DNA of 40,539 nt from Oscillatoria sp. HE19RPO (GCF_024220515.1 NZ_JAMXOT010000073.1:1-40539), one strand, 5' to 3'. Positions 1-9,016 are shown, counted from the first letter of the stretch. Notes: generated by a model not told the origin, from the letters alone. A program made the numbers and translations.

Positions 1-250
1 CACCCACTTCAAGGGCACCAGAAACCGGGTTTGGTGCATAACTTTTGCCACATCGCCTAAATTTACGAAAGAAACCCGGTTTCTAACCCACTGCAAGGGA
101 GTCAAAAACACCCACTTCAAGGGCACCAGAAACCGGGTTTCTGCGACAACTTTTGCTAAGTTACCCAAATTGTTGAAAGAAACCCGGTTTCTAACCCACT
201 GCAAGGGAGTGAAAAACCGGGTTTCTGCGATGATTTTTGCCAAATTACCG
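1..250. repeat. 108-bp tandem repeat with AGAAACCGGGTTTCT palindromes
   Basis: Positions 1-108 and 109-216 are two copies of one unit, followed by a partial third copy to about 250. Each unit has two near-palindromic blocks of the type AGAAACC(C/G)GGTTTCT, separated by the phrases ACTTCAAGGGCACC and ACCCACTGCAAGGGAGT. The copies diverge most between the blocks, around 33-70 and 141-178. The array sits directly downstream of the rsgA stop codon on the minus strand. It may continue left of the window. It has no coding pattern; whether it is mobile or structural cannot be judged here. Confidence 0.8.
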
Positions 251-257
251 CATTGTT

Positions 258-1319
258 TTATCCTTTACTCAGCTTCCGGATTTGTTGGTGAATCTTTTTC
301 CAGCGTTTCTTTTCTGCTAATTGAGCCGTTTGGTCCTGTTTTCGGGCCAAATAAGCTAACTCGCTTTGCAGCTTTTGATAACTGAAAAATCGTTCAAAAT
401 CCAAGGTTCCCTCTGCGATCGCCTCCTGGATGGCACAACCGGGTTCGGAGTCATGTTGACAATCCCGAAATCGGCAGTGTTGCGCCAAACTTTCGATATC
501 CGCAAAGGTTTCCGGTAATCCCTCTTGATGGTTCCAAGTTTGAATTTCCCGCATTCCTGGGGTATCAATCAGCATGGCACCGGAGGGTAATATCATCAAT
601 TCTCGCTGGGTGGTGGTATGCCGTCCCCGACTATCGGTTTGGCGCACTTCCTGCACTTTTTGAGTGGCAGTCCCGAGTAATTGATTGGTGAGGGTGGATT
701 TGCCGACCCCGGAGGACCCGAGTAAGGCAACGGTGTTTCCCGATCGCAGGTAGGGAGTTAAGGCATCTAACCCGACTCCGCCGATCGCACTCAAAGGAAT
801 AATCGGCACTCCCATCGCCACTGCTTCAACTTCAGCAATGTCGTCTTCCAGGCGATCGCACAAATCCGCCTTATTCAACACAATCGCTGGTTTTGCACCG
901 CTTTCCCAGGCTAAAATCAGATACCGTTCAATGCGTCGCAGGTTAAAATCTCGGTCCATTCCTGACATTAACAGGACTGTATCGATATTAGTCGCGACGA
1001 TTTGTTCTCGGGTTTTGACTCCCGTCCCTTTCCGGGAAAACTTAGTTTTTCGGGGCAAAATAGCCTGAATAATCGCTTTATTTTCCCCCTCGCGCAGTCC
1101 CATCGCGACCCAATCTCCCACTGCCGGAAAATCGTTTTCACTGGTGGCGTGATAGCGCATTTTTCCGGTAATGTCGGCTAAGAGTTCTCCGCTTTCGGAG
1201 TAAATGACGTAGAGATGTTTATGGGCGATCGCCACCCGTCCGGGAAGATAGCCTTGTTCCCGATACGGTGCAAATGATTCGTTAAAAAATGGAGTCCAAC
1301 CCAGTTGTTCTAGGTTCAT
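258..1319 (-). CDS. rsgA: Ribosome small-subunit-dependent GTPase A (RsgA)
   Basis: Late 30S-subunit maturation GTPase of the circularly permuted YjeQ/RsgA family, acting in the cytoplasm on nascent 30S particles. The G motifs appear in permuted order: NKAD (G4) precedes the P-loop GSSGVGKST (G1), which precedes DTPG (G3). A C-terminal zinc-binding motif [14 protein letters not shown] follows, as expected for the family, and an OB-like N-terminal segment precedes the GTPase domain. The open frame extends upstream to 1400, but the extra 27 residues are not family-like, so I place the start at the ATG at 1319, giving 353 aa, a normal RsgA length. It is transcribed alone, followed by the tandem repeat at 1-250. 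Identification is secure; the start is likely. Confidence 0.95.
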   Translation of the reverse strand: MNLEQLGWTPFFNESFAPYREQGYLPGRVAIAHKHLYVIYSESGELLADITGKMRYHATSENDFPAVGDWVAMGLREGENKAIIQAILPRKTKFSRKGTGVKTREQIVATNIDTVLLMSGMDRDFNLRRIERYLILAWESGAKPAIVLNKADLCDRLEDDIAEVEAVAMGVPIIPLSAIGGVGLDALTPYLRSGNTVALLGSSGVGKSTLTNQLLGTATQKVQEVRQTDSRGRHTTTQRELMILPSGAMLIDTPGMREIQTWNHQEGLPETFADIESLAQHCRFRDCQHDSEPGCAIQEAIAEGTLDFERFFSYQKLQSELAYLARKQDQTAQLAEKKRWKKIHQQIRKLSKG

Positions 1320-1634
1320 GATAGATGAGAGTTCCTCGATTTGTCTGGTGTGTCGATTCCCAGGCATCCCGAAAAACCCGCATGGAGGTTTCCAATGCAA
1401 AATTCATTGTCAAAGTTTCTCGGTTAATGCCCGGTTATGGGTTTGCATAGTTTTTGATTAGAAATGCCAACTAACTCAGACATTGGTTTCCTCCCGATTC
1501 GTTCATGGGTGAGTGAATACTCTCTCAGCTTTTTCCCTTGAGAGACTACTATATTTTCTATTAAAGCCTAAAGAAAATCAGATGTCAATAGGGAATTTTC
1601 TACCAAATCCGACTATCGAAAGTCGTTTTTACTC

Positions 1635-1698
1635 TTCAGCCCGCGCAGGCGGGCTTCGTTTGTATAGCCCCACCCTTTAGGGTGCGGGTTTTTATAGA
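1635..1698 (+). repeat. Two-hairpin repeat element, diverged copy
   Basis: This is the distant copy of the ~62-bp element clustered at 33461-34107. It begins TTCAGCC and ends GGGTTTTTATAGA like the others. Its two stems have different sequences: stem 1 is GCCCGC/GCGGGC and stem 2 is CACCC/GGGTG, against GCCTGC/GTAGGC-type and CAGGC/GCCTG in the cluster. Pairing is preserved. The flank before it (AGTCGTTTTTACTC) also resembles the flank of cluster copies (AGGTCGGTTTTCTC). Confidence 0.75.
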
Positions 1699-1737
1699 TT
1701 TTGAACACCGGATTCCGGATTAGAGGAATTTTCCGGT

Positions 1738-1766
1738 AAAAAAAAGCCCCTTAAAAAAGAGGCTTT
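1738..1766 (-). terminator. Rho-independent terminator of the seven-repeat gene
   Basis: Read on the minus strand, AAAGCCTC, a T-rich loop and GGGGCTTT form an 8-bp stem with one mismatch, followed directly by a run of U. It lies about 90 nt past the stop codon at 1854, a good position for the end of that transcript. Confidence 0.75.
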
Positions 1767-1853
1767 GTTTCTATATAGCTTGTCCAAATTCTATCCGTAG
1801 GGGCTATGGATGGACTGCCCCTACAAAGGAGAGGAGGAATGGGTCAGCGTAGG

Positions 1854-4800
1854 TTAGTACAGAACCCGTGAAGTCAGAAGCACACCTAGAGCACCGGCAC
1901 CGGCAGCCGCAATCCCCGAAACCAATGCGGTGAAGAACAGCCACCAAGAGGCGACTTCTGCCGCTTTGCGGGTTTCTTCCACTTGGCGTTCTGCTTCGTG
2001 TTTCATCTGTTCGAGACGGCGTTGGGTTTCCAGTTGCATCCGTTCAGCACGACGGAGTATATTATTGCGAACCCCTTCGATTTGAGCCACCATCCGGTTA
2101 GCATCCGCTTCGGAGATATCATCGCGAGAACTAATCACGGCGATCAGGGTATCGCGATCGAAGTGACTGAGGCGATCGCGCAAGGCATCAAATCCCGCTT
2201 GTGGATCGTCGAACAAGGTCCGAACATCATGCTTGAGTCCTTCGTAGTTGAGTTCCGGACGTTCCAAGGAGTTGAGGTAGTTGCGAATCCGGCCAAAAAT
2301 GCCATCAACAACCGCTTTAATGCGGTCTTGAACCTTCTGCACCTGGTGCAGGAATTGGTCACGAACCGACATCATCCGATTGACAATTTCCTGGGCTTCT
2401 TGTTCCGAAATATCGGAACGTTGTGCCAACAATGCCCGGACTGTCGTGCTATCGATATGGGCAACACGTTGTCCGAGGTTTTTGGCACCCAGACGCGGAT
2501 CGGCAATCAGTAATTGTAAGTCGCGTTTGATGCCCTCGGGATTGAGTTCGACCTTACCCGTATTTCGCAAGTAATCTTCAAAAGCCTGTTCAAACTCAAA
2601 TGTTTGTTGTTGAACCCGCGTCGCCAGTCGGCGCGGTGCTCGCAGGACCTTGCGAATATTTTGCTGTAATTCGTCAATAATCCGGTTGACATCTTCTTCG
2701 CTCAAGTCTTGGCGTTGTGCCAGCAATTGGACCAACGTATCGCGGTCCATCTGGGCGAGGCGATCGCGAATGGCGAGCGCACCGGCTTGGGGATTATCGA
2801 GAAGTTTCTTCAAATCCCGCTGAATTCCTTCCGGGTTGAGTTCCTCTTTCCCCGTGCTTCGCAGGTACTCAGTAATTGCAGAAGTCGCCTGATCGTACTG
2901 TTCCTTCGCTTGTCCCGCAACCTGTTGCGGGAGATGAGAAACATCGTACCAAGTATGTTCCACTCGGTCTACGATCGCGTTCACTTCATCTTCATTGAAC
3001 TCTTGCCGTTGGGAAAGCAACTTCACCAGAGTATCGCGGTCAAAGTGCGATAACCGCGCCCGAATCGCCCACAAACCGGCTTTGGGGTTATCCAATAATG
3101 TACCCAAATCCCGCTTGATGCCTTCAGGATTGAGTTCTTCTTTCCCCGTATTTCGCAGATAATCCTGGACATGGTTCCACTGAAGATCCAGATTAGCTTG
3201 GGCCGCTTCTTGGAGTCCTTTGGACTCTTCTAAAACCACATCCCGGGTCTGTTCCAACGTCACCAGCATTTCCGCTGCTTCATCCCGAGTCAGATCATTG
3301 CGATCGCGCATCATTTCAATCATCATCGCCCGGTCAATATGTGCCAAGCGATCGCGCATTTCCCGATAATCTGCCGTCGAATCGGAAATCAACTTCTTGA
3401 AATCCCGCTCAATATCCGCCTGTTTCAGGGTATCCTTGGGACTATGGCGCAAATAGCGTTCTACCCGCTTGCGGAGATCCTGCGCTTTTTGCTCTTCCTC
3501 CGCCCGAGTCACGGTTTGCAATACCTGCAACCGCACCCCCTCCAGATGACTGGCGATTTCTTGAATCCGCTTTTGGGTAAACACTCCCCGAGAAGCCAGC
3601 ATATCAACAAAATTGCCGCGACGGAAGCGTTCCAACTCTTGGCGAATCAGTCCCGGATCCGCTTCGGGATCAAATAGAACATCCCGGAATTCCCGCTCAA
3701 TATTTTCCGGCGTCATCTGCCAGGAATATTTATTGAGGACGTAATTTTCAATATCGGCACGCAAGGCGCTGTAAGGTTCAGCCGGTTTACCCTGAATTTG
3801 TCGGGTGACTTTATCCGTTCCCTCGGTCACTTTGTATTTGGCTTCCTGTAACTGAGAGAGGACTTTTTCCACATCGAAATCGGATACATCCGTCCGTCCC
3901 ATCAGCATCCCCAAGGCAGTATTAAATGCCAGCATCATTCCCTGCTGCATCATCCCGGATTGTGGATTGCCTTTGTTCTGTTTATTCTGACCCTGATTAC
4001 CGATCGCATCAATCAGGCGATCGATTTTACTATCCAGGCGATCGGAAATTAAATCCGCCGGTGAAGCGTCCTTAATATAATTCACCAATTCCCCCATCCA
4101 ATCTGTCTGGGGTTGTAATTTTTGCTTGGTTTTATTCCAGGATGCTTCCAACTCATCCACAATGCGATTGATATCCCGCTTTGATAAATCCGTCCGTGAA
4201 CTCACCAGAGATACCAAAGACTCCCGGTCCACATCCGGCAGCGTTCCTTGGGTCGCCAATTCATGCAGTTGGGGTTCATTTAGCAAATTTTCAAATTCTT
4301 GTCGGATTCCTTTGAGGTCCAACTGTGCCGGTTTTAAAGCCTGAATGTAATCTTCTAAATTCTCGCGAATATCCTCGGGATCAAGCGCTTGACCGAATTC
4401 GCGGCGCACTGCTGCGGCTGCCGCTTCCGCCGTTGCCACCACCTGATTAGAGGCCGCTTTTGCACCAATGGCGCTCGTAGCTGTTCCCACAATCGACTGA
4501 AAGCCGGAAGTCGCCGCATTCACCACCGAACCAACTAACGAGCCCACAGTAGTAGAACTGACCCAAACCAAGATGGAAAAATAGGTGGCCCAAATCACCA
4601 ATCCCACAATCGCCCCTAACCCAACACTGACCATCAGGCTGAGTTTAACCGCCAGTAATGCCGCACAAAATAAAGCAATACTGACGGTAACCAAAGTCCA
4701 GACGCCAACTGCAGTCTCTACTTTCCGAATCGTACCCCCTAGGGTATCTCCCGAGTCAGAATGTGAGCTTGACGACTTGGAAGTATTACCCATGTAGGAA

Positions 4801-4976
4801 ATACCCGCAGCAACCGAAAGATTTGTTAATAAAAGTTGAAAACCAAAGGCTAAGAGGACCCCGGACACTAAAGCCGCAAAAAATTGGGGTCCTGAAAATA
4901 AAACGGAAGACTGTTCTGGCGTCGGGACCTGAGCCAGTCCGCCAAACTCTATCATCCTTTGTACAATTTGAAACAT
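1854..4976 (-). CDS. Large membrane protein with seven ~75-residue helical repeats
   Basis: I do not recognise the family. From the ATG at 4976 it is 1040 aa. The N-terminal 140 residues hold three hydrophobic segments (about 32-56, 88-112, 114-140); an alanine-rich linker follows, and the C-terminus ends in one more segment (about 1011-1039). Between them lie seven copies of a charged helical repeat, at about 206-278, 403-483, 501-580, 600-673, 698-773, 796-868 and 895-970. The pattern is YLR..GK.ELNPEGI.RDL, then a DNP.AG..AIR.RL segment, then FDRDTLV.LL.QR.D.SE.... The last five are spaced by about 98 residues. The start was chosen for its GAGG ribosome-binding site in CGAGGTAGCTACC; the frame runs on to 5192, but that stretch crosses an inverted repeat and looks non-coding. 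The topology suggests a scaffold tethered at both ends; this is inference. Confidence 0.85.
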   Translation of the reverse strand: MFQIVQRMIEFGGLAQVPTPEQSSVLFSGPQFFAALVSGVLLAFGFQLLLTNLSVAAGISYMGNTSKSSSSHSDSGDTLGGTIRKVETAVGVWTLVTVSIALFCAALLAVKLSLMVSVGLGAIVGLVIWATYFSILVWVSSTTVGSLVGSVVNAATSGFQSIVGTATSAIGAKAASNQVVATAEAAAAAVRREFGQALDPEDIRENLEDYIQALKPAQLDLKGIRQEFENLLNEPQLHELATQGTLPDVDRESLVSLVSSRTDLSKRDINRIVDELEASWNKTKQKLQPQTDWMGELVNYIKDASPADLISDRLDSKIDRLIDAIGNQGQNKQNKGNPQSGMMQQGMMLAFNTALGMLMGRTDVSDFDVEKVLSQLQEAKYKVTEGTDKVTRQIQGKPAEPYSALRADIENYVLNKYSWQMTPENIEREFRDVLFDPEADPGLIRQELERFRRGNFVDMLASRGVFTQKRIQEIASHLEGVRLQVLQTVTRAEEEQKAQDLRKRVERYLRHSPKDTLKQADIERDFKKLISDSTADYREMRDRLAHIDRAMMIEMMRDRNDLTRDEAAEMLVTLEQTRDVVLEESKGLQEAAQANLDLQWNHVQDYLRNTGKEELNPEGIKRDLGTLLDNPKAGLWAIRARLSHFDRDTLVKLLSQRQEFNEDEVNAIVDRVEHTWYDVSHLPQQVAGQAKEQYDQATSAITEYLRSTGKEELNPEGIQRDLKKLLDNPQAGALAIRDRLAQMDRDTLVQLLAQRQDLSEEDVNRIIDELQQNIRKVLRAPRRLATRVQQQTFEFEQAFEDYLRNTGKVELNPEGIKRDLQLLIADPRLGAKNLGQRVAHIDSTTVRALLAQRSDISEQEAQEIVNRMMSVRDQFLHQVQKVQDRIKAVVDGIFGRIRNYLNSLERPELNYEGLKHDVRTLFDDPQAGFDALRDRLSHFDRDTLIAVISSRDDISEADANRMVAQIEGVRNNILRRAERMQLETQRRLEQMKHEAERQVEETRKAAEVASWWLFFTALVSGIAAAGAGALGVLLTSRVLY

Positions 4977-5565
4977 GGTAGCTACCTCGAACGTAGTAAA
5001 TAAAATTGACTCCCACAATTTGATAAATGGGGTGAGCCACTGAGGATGAAGTCTTTTAAAGTTTTTTTTTGACACCTCCTTTAGACAGCATTGTTCTATA
5101 CCCCGGTAAAAACATCCCCCTGAAGGCGGATTTATCAAAAATCCGCCTGATCCATTCAGATTTCCGTTCCCACATTTGGCGCATCGAAACAACCTAAAAG
5201 ACCTCCAATGGCCTGCAAACTCGGCTTTTTCGCTCCGATGAGTCTGGTTCTAGCCAAATGACAACAGATCCGAGAGCGACTAACGTACCTGCATCAGTGG
5301 CATTGTCAAGTTCTGTTGAGATTAAGATAGAGATACTTTGTATGAGTCACTCCCGAGATCTTCCGTTGCGGTATTAGATTCAGGAGACAAACAACCGATT
5401 TTCAGATCCTAATATTGGCAGCAACACAGGTTCAGGACTTACCCATCAGCACTCTAAACCAATCTATCCTTTAGAGGTCAATCTCAAGATTTGCGTTAGT
5501 CCCGTTTGCTTTCCTGCACAGCACCAGCAGGACAAGGCAGTGCCTTGTCCCAACCGTAATAAAAT
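4977..5565. other. Long intergenic/leader region with an inverted repeat
   Basis: This 589-bp region is upstream of the seven-repeat gene and downstream of the SDR/CIA30 gene, both on the minus strand. At 5124-5148 a perfect 10-bp inverted repeat, AGGCGGATTT / AAATCCGCCT with a 5-nt loop, would lie in the leader of the seven-repeat gene, about 150 nt before its start. At 5530-5550 is the gene-end palindrome described separately. The rest shows nothing I can name. Confidence 0.5.
5530..5550. repeat. Gene-end palindrome (GGACAAGGCA type)
   Basis: A perfect 10-bp inverted repeat, GGACAAGGCA / TGCCTTGTCC around one central base, 15 nt beyond the stop codon of the SDR/CIA30 gene. A sister copy with one compensated base-pair change is at 10412-10434, also at a gene end. 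It could act as a terminator or 3'-end stabiliser, but no strong U-run follows. Confidence 0.7.
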
Positions 5566-7086
5566 TTAGCTAACGGCTTGGCGATCGCGCTCCAACCGGG
5601 CAAATAACCCCCGCCAGTCCCCTGCCGGACTTCCGGCTGGGTCAGCTTTCACCTCAAAGGTCATGTTACAGGCTTCCGGGAGTTCTAACGCCTGCACGCA
5701 CAACTCGGCGATATCCTCTCGACTCACTTGACCCTTGATATTATCCCCTTGCTCAAACATTAATCCGTCGCCTCCTGGTTCTTCCGTGAGCGCACAAGGG
5801 CGGATAATCGTATAAGGCAAGCCACTGGCGCGAATCGCGTCCTCACCCCGTAATTTCCAAGTTAAAATCCCCCCCAATTGCTCATTCATTCTCACCGCTG
5901 GCGGTTCTGACTCTAAATCCAACCCCGGACGACCTGGACGAGTCACCCCTGCTGAACTCACTTGAATAAACCGGGGTAAGCTTGGACCACCATAGGCTTT
6001 CAACGATTGAATTTGCAATTGAAACAGTCCGGGGGTAAATTTGGGATTCAAGTCGCCATCATACTCAAACTTACTCAGCATAATTTGCACCGAGCGAATT
6101 TGACTCGCATCTAAAGGCGGGCAATCTTTCAAGGTTTTAGCGCGAAAAACTGGGATAAATTCTGAAAAAGGAATCCGAACCGTAAATTCGATATTAGCCA
6201 CCGTATCAAAGGAATAGCAGTAGGAAATACTATCCCATTTCGGGTCCGTGCGAAGTATAAATTTATACCGATTGCCATCGCCTTTGACGCGAATATCAAT
6301 CCCTTGATAGGCGGATAAATCCAACGGGGGTTCAAAATTGCGGGTGCGAATGGAGACAAATCCACCGGAATTTGAGGTGGAAACGTTCCCAGAAAACAAA
6401 GCCGTTGCGTTCACCAGGCGGACATTACTTTCGCTGACTCCACCCATGACGACATCATCTAGCGCACCCCAAATTTCTTTGAGGTTGTCCGTGGGTTTGC
6501 TGAAATCAAAGATGATTTTTTCATGGGGTGCACCCAGGGTCGCGAATTGACAACGGGTGGCATCGACTAAATTTTGAATGCCACGATATTCCACTTGTTC
6601 GGGTACATCCAAGACTTCCGGGGTATAAAATTTGATGCCTTGATAATATTTTTCGCGGGTTGGGGTATCCCCTTCCACGGGTTGCACTCGGGTGCCGATA
6701 CAGGAAATCACGGCGGTGACATCTTGCAGCAGGCGATCGCTCAAACTATCCGCCAGAGTGATATCTGCATCCACCAAGTCCACTCCAGTCCCCAGCATTT
6801 CCCGTCCCCGCGTGAGATCCCGAACTAATCCTCTAACGGCGTAACCTCGCTGTTGAAGTTTTTGCACAACCCGCTTCCCCACGCCTCCCGTGGCACCGGC
6901 AACGAGAATGACTCCAGGTTTTTCCGGTGTGCTGATGGTACTTTTCCCGCCAGCGATCAGATTTCGGATCCAGGAAATATTCCCCAAAAATGGGACCACT
7001 CCAAAATAGGATAGGGTTTTCCAGAATCTGCCTGCATCCCATTTAGGACGTTTTTGTTTAGTCATGGTGATTGTTTTCGAGTCCAT
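5566..7086 (-). CDS. Atypical SDR with inserted CIA30 domain (HCF173-like)
   Basis: A 506-aa NAD(P)-binding protein whose Rossmann domain is split by a CIA30 (complex I intermediate-associated protein 30) domain. The nucleotide-binding glycine motif GATGGVG is at residues 64-70. The CIA30 domain covers about 190-367 (DFSKPTDNLKEIW, DDVVMGGVSES, later SVQIMLSKFEYDG), and the SDR fold resumes with FIQVSSAGVTRPGRPG. This architecture is that of Arabidopsis HCF173, needed for psbA mRNA translation and photosystem II biogenesis. A related role here is inference; a redox or assembly role is also possible. A short hydrophobic stretch near residues 28-45 could aid membrane association. The start may be the ATG at 7086 or the one at 7065; neither has a strong ribosome-binding site. 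Monocistronic by context. Confidence 0.88.
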   Translation of the reverse strand: MDSKTITMTKQKRPKWDAGRFWKTLSYFGVVPFLGNISWIRNLIAGGKSTISTPEKPGVILVAGATGGVGKRVVQKLQQRGYAVRGLVRDLTRGREMLGTGVDLVDADITLADSLSDRLLQDVTAVISCIGTRVQPVEGDTPTREKYYQGIKFYTPEVLDVPEQVEYRGIQNLVDATRCQFATLGAPHEKIIFDFSKPTDNLKEIWGALDDVVMGGVSESNVRLVNATALFSGNVSTSNSGGFVSIRTRNFEPPLDLSAYQGIDIRVKGDGNRYKFILRTDPKWDSISYCYSFDTVANIEFTVRIPFSEFIPVFRAKTLKDCPPLDASQIRSVQIMLSKFEYDGDLNPKFTPGLFQLQIQSLKAYGGPSLPRFIQVSSAGVTRPGRPGLDLESEPPAVRMNEQLGGILTWKLRGEDAIRASGLPYTIIRPCALTEEPGGDGLMFEQGDNIKGQVSREDIAELCVQALELPEACNMTFEVKADPAGSPAGDWRGLFARLERDRQAVS

Positions 7087-7313
7087 TAAGGGTTACTCTC
7101 TAGTGGTAGCAAATATTTGCGGATGGGGTGGGGGTGGTTTGCCGCACCGATCGCCATCGGAGTTTCTCGATTTTTAGCCGGTTCTCTTTTAGCCCAAATT
7201 GTCAAGGCTTCCAATCAGGAACTTTCTAATTAGAATGGTCTGATTTGCTATCTTAGGCTATAGTTTCCCGGAATAATTAGGCTAAAAAATGGCCTGTCAA
7301 AATTGCCAAAATT

Positions 7314-8648
7314 ATGATTGGAGTTAGGAATTTGAAAAGTTCAATTTCATGGGTAACAACGGCTATTTTCCTGGGGGTTTTAACCGGAACTTTACCGGCG
7401 CAAGCGCACAACCACCAGACTGTTTTTGACCCTTTCCGAGAAACGACGAGGACAAATGAGCAAAATTTTGCCGAATTTGGAGCAAAAATAACCCTTGCAC
7501 AACGAAATCAAACAATAGACAGAATTGCTCAGGCAAACTTGCCGACTTTAGAAGAGGCATTAGAGGTTGTTAATACCCTAGAAGAACCGGAAGCCAAGGC
7601 CCGATTATTAACTGAAATTGCCTTAAAGTATGGGGCGATTGCCCAAGAAGAACGCGCCCAAATGCTCTTGGCTGATGCCTTAATCGCCGCCAATGATATC
7701 GAAGCAGACTCGGTGCGGGTGAGGGCCAAAACTGCGATCGCCCGAGCCTATTTTCAACTCGGACAACCGGAAACCGCTGCGGACTTGCTCTCGGACGCAT
7801 TAGCAACGGCAAATAGCCTAGATGACCCCGGGGTAAAATCCAGCTTATTAGCCGAGATTGCCCTCTCTTATGACACCCTTGGATTCGGCGATCGCTCCCT
7901 AGCCATTTTATCAGAAAGTCGTGACATTGCCAGTCGCACTCAATTGGAAGAATCTCGCCCCATCTTTCCCTTTGAACCCACCGGGTGGCAAGGTCGAGTG
8001 GGACTTGGTGCTTTCTTCTTTTCGGGGACAAAAATCACCAGTCAAACCCACTTTAACTTCGCACTGGAACGCCAATGGCCGACGGATCGAGTAGATTTCG
8101 GAATCAGTTTCACCAATGACTATGATGATAGTCGAGTTTCTCCGGAAGACGATAATCAAATCAAGGGTCAAATTGATACAGAATATCGCCATCATTTCAC
8201 GGAACGCTATCAATATTTTATCAGTTCCTTAGTCCGTCGGGATGAACCCGATGGCATTGATGTTCGGACCAATTTATATACGGGTCCAGAGATTAACATT
8301 TGGCGCGCTGGTCCCGATCGCTCCTTTGATATGCAGTTGGGTCTAGGGATTCGTTATGAAGATTCCACCCGCAGCCGAGATGATTTGGATTTTCCCGTGG
8401 CTCAGTATCAGACGCGCTATAAAGATCTGTACTTTGATTTCCTCAGCTTGGGTCAGGTACTCACCTTTGAACTGCCCTTTAATGATTTTGAGGATTATTA
8501 TATGGAATCTTCGACTACCTTGGGAATTCCTCTTATTCAAAGATGGTCATTTAATAACTCTTTGATTTTGAGATATGCTAATAACCCCTCTGTGGATGAA
8601 AGCAATTTTCAGGTCGATTTCATCACTGGAATTGAGTATCAATTTTAG
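7314..8648 (+). CDS. Secreted TPR-like protein with DUF481 outer-membrane beta-barrel
   Basis: A 444-aa exported protein. Residues 1-31 form a signal peptide (ISWVTTAIFLGVLTG, cleavage after AQA). Residues about 65-205 are TPR-like helical hairpins with repeated phrases such as DDPGVKSSLLAEIALSYD. From about 220 to the end is a DUF481-type (YdiY) beta-barrel: alternating strands, many aromatic residues, and a terminal phenylalanine (IEYQF) typical of BAM-inserted outer-membrane proteins. Family precedent is a salt-induced outer-membrane protein of unknown function. The fusion to periplasmic TPR hairpins suggests protein binding beneath the outer membrane (inference). No clear ribosome-binding site precedes the ATG. 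A repeat array begins at the very next base after the stop codon. Confidence 0.88.
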   Translation: MIGVRNLKSSISWVTTAIFLGVLTGTLPAQAHNHQTVFDPFRETTRTNEQNFAEFGAKITLAQRNQTIDRIAQANLPTLEEALEVVNTLEEPEAKARLLTEIALKYGAIAQEERAQMLLADALIAANDIEADSVRVRAKTAIARAYFQLGQPETAADLLSDALATANSLDDPGVKSSLLAEIALSYDTLGFGDRSLAILSESRDIASRTQLEESRPIFPFEPTGWQGRVGLGAFFFSGTKITSQTHFNFALERQWPTDRVDFGISFTNDYDDSRVSPEDDNQIKGQIDTEYRHHFTERYQYFISSLVRRDEPDGIDVRTNLYTGPEINIWRAGPDRSFDMQLGLGIRYEDSTRSRDDLDFPVAQYQTRYKDLYFDFLSLGQVLTFELPFNDFEDYYMESSTTLGIPLIQRWSFNNSLILRYANNPSVDESNFQVDFITGIEYQF

Positions 8649-8726
8649 GGAAGGATGGGAGAGATGGGGAGATGGGGAGATGGGGGAGATGGGGAGGATG
8701 GGGAGGATGGGGAGGATGGGGGAGAT
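8649..8726 (+). repeat. GGGGAGATG purine-rich microsatellite
   Basis: About 78 bp of degenerate 8-9 bp units (GGGGAGATG, GGGGAGGATG), starting immediately after the TAG of the DUF481 gene. The same array type occurs at 18619-18662 and 27453-27496, and in the opposite orientation at 27703-27755 and about 36001-36064. All bases on this strand are purines or T, so short spurious frames cross it. Confidence 0.85.
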
Positions 8727-8794
8727 GTTCAACGTCCCGACTTCAGTCGTTCCCTCCCCCGTTCAACGTCCCGACTTCAGTCGTTCCCTCCCCC
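8727..8794 (+). repeat. 34-bp direct repeat x2 with CGACTTCAGTCG hairpin
   Basis: Two identical 34-bp units (8727-8760 and 8761-8794), each GTTCAACGTCC, then CGACTTCAGTCGTT, then CCCTCCCCC. They share the small hairpin core of the adjacent terminal inverted repeat but have a different left half, so they look like a degenerate tandem expansion of the element's end. Confidence 0.8.
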
Positions 8795-8949
8795 GTTTGT
8801 AGTAACGACTTCAGTCGTTTCCGCGTTACTTGGCATAAAGCCAAGTAACGCCCCTGTGGAGGCCAAGCATCCAGTCCCCATACAAGCGCAGAGTGCGTGA
8901 CTTGGCTGACGCCAAGTCACGAGTAACGACTGAAGTCGTTACTACAAAC
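8795..8949. mobile_element. MITE-like element, 155 bp, 25-bp perfect terminal inverted repeats
   Basis: The left end (8795-8819) and right end (8925-8949) are perfect 25-bp inverted copies with the core AACGACTTCAGTCGTT. Inside lie two hairpins: GCGTTACTTGGC / GCCAAGTAACGC at 8823-8851 (loop ATAAA) and CGTGACTTGGC / GCCAAGTCACG at 8896-8921 (loop TGAC). Between them is a core (CCCCTGTGGAGG...CCAGTCCCC) that recurs in reverse orientation in the element at 27535-27702. No transposase frame is inside. It could be a non-autonomous element or a structured RNA gene. Confidence 0.75.
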
Positions 8950-8980
8950 AGGGGAAGAAACGACTGAAGTTTTCATCCCC

Positions 8981-9016
8981 CAAGGACCAAGGACCAAGGA
9001 CCAATGACCAATGACC
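8981..9016 (+). repeat. Heptamer STRR (AAGGACC / AATGACC)
   Basis: Three AAGGACC units are followed by two AATGACC units just upstream of the FAD hydroxylase gene. These are short tandemly repeated repetitive heptamers of the kind known in filamentous cyanobacteria. Related units occur at 23226-23450. Confidence 0.8.

Larger units (their letters stand above)
1320..1853. other. Intergenic region with repeat element, terminator and hairpin
   Basis: This 534-bp gap lies between two minus-strand genes and presumably holds the rsgA promoter. I find no protein-like frame in it. It contains a diverged copy of the two-hairpin element (1635-1698), a terminator (1738-1766) and a GTAGGGGC / GCCCCTAC inverted repeat (about 1796-1822), each described separately or in the findings. 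Confidence 0.6.

Noticed and set aside
4977-5192. 72-residue N-terminal extension of the seven-repeat protein, with CxxC motif
   Set aside because: The frame crosses an inverted repeat, has no ribosome-binding site, and the ATG at 4976 has GAGG upstream and starts a more protein-like sequence.
7289-7327. 12-codon frame (MACQNCQNYDWS) overlapping the DUF481 gene start
   Set aside because: Too short to support, no ribosome-binding site; could be chance.
8575-8900. Frames across the purine array and hairpin element
   Set aside because: They are translations of the microsatellite (MGEMGRMGRMG-type) and of the terminal repeat.
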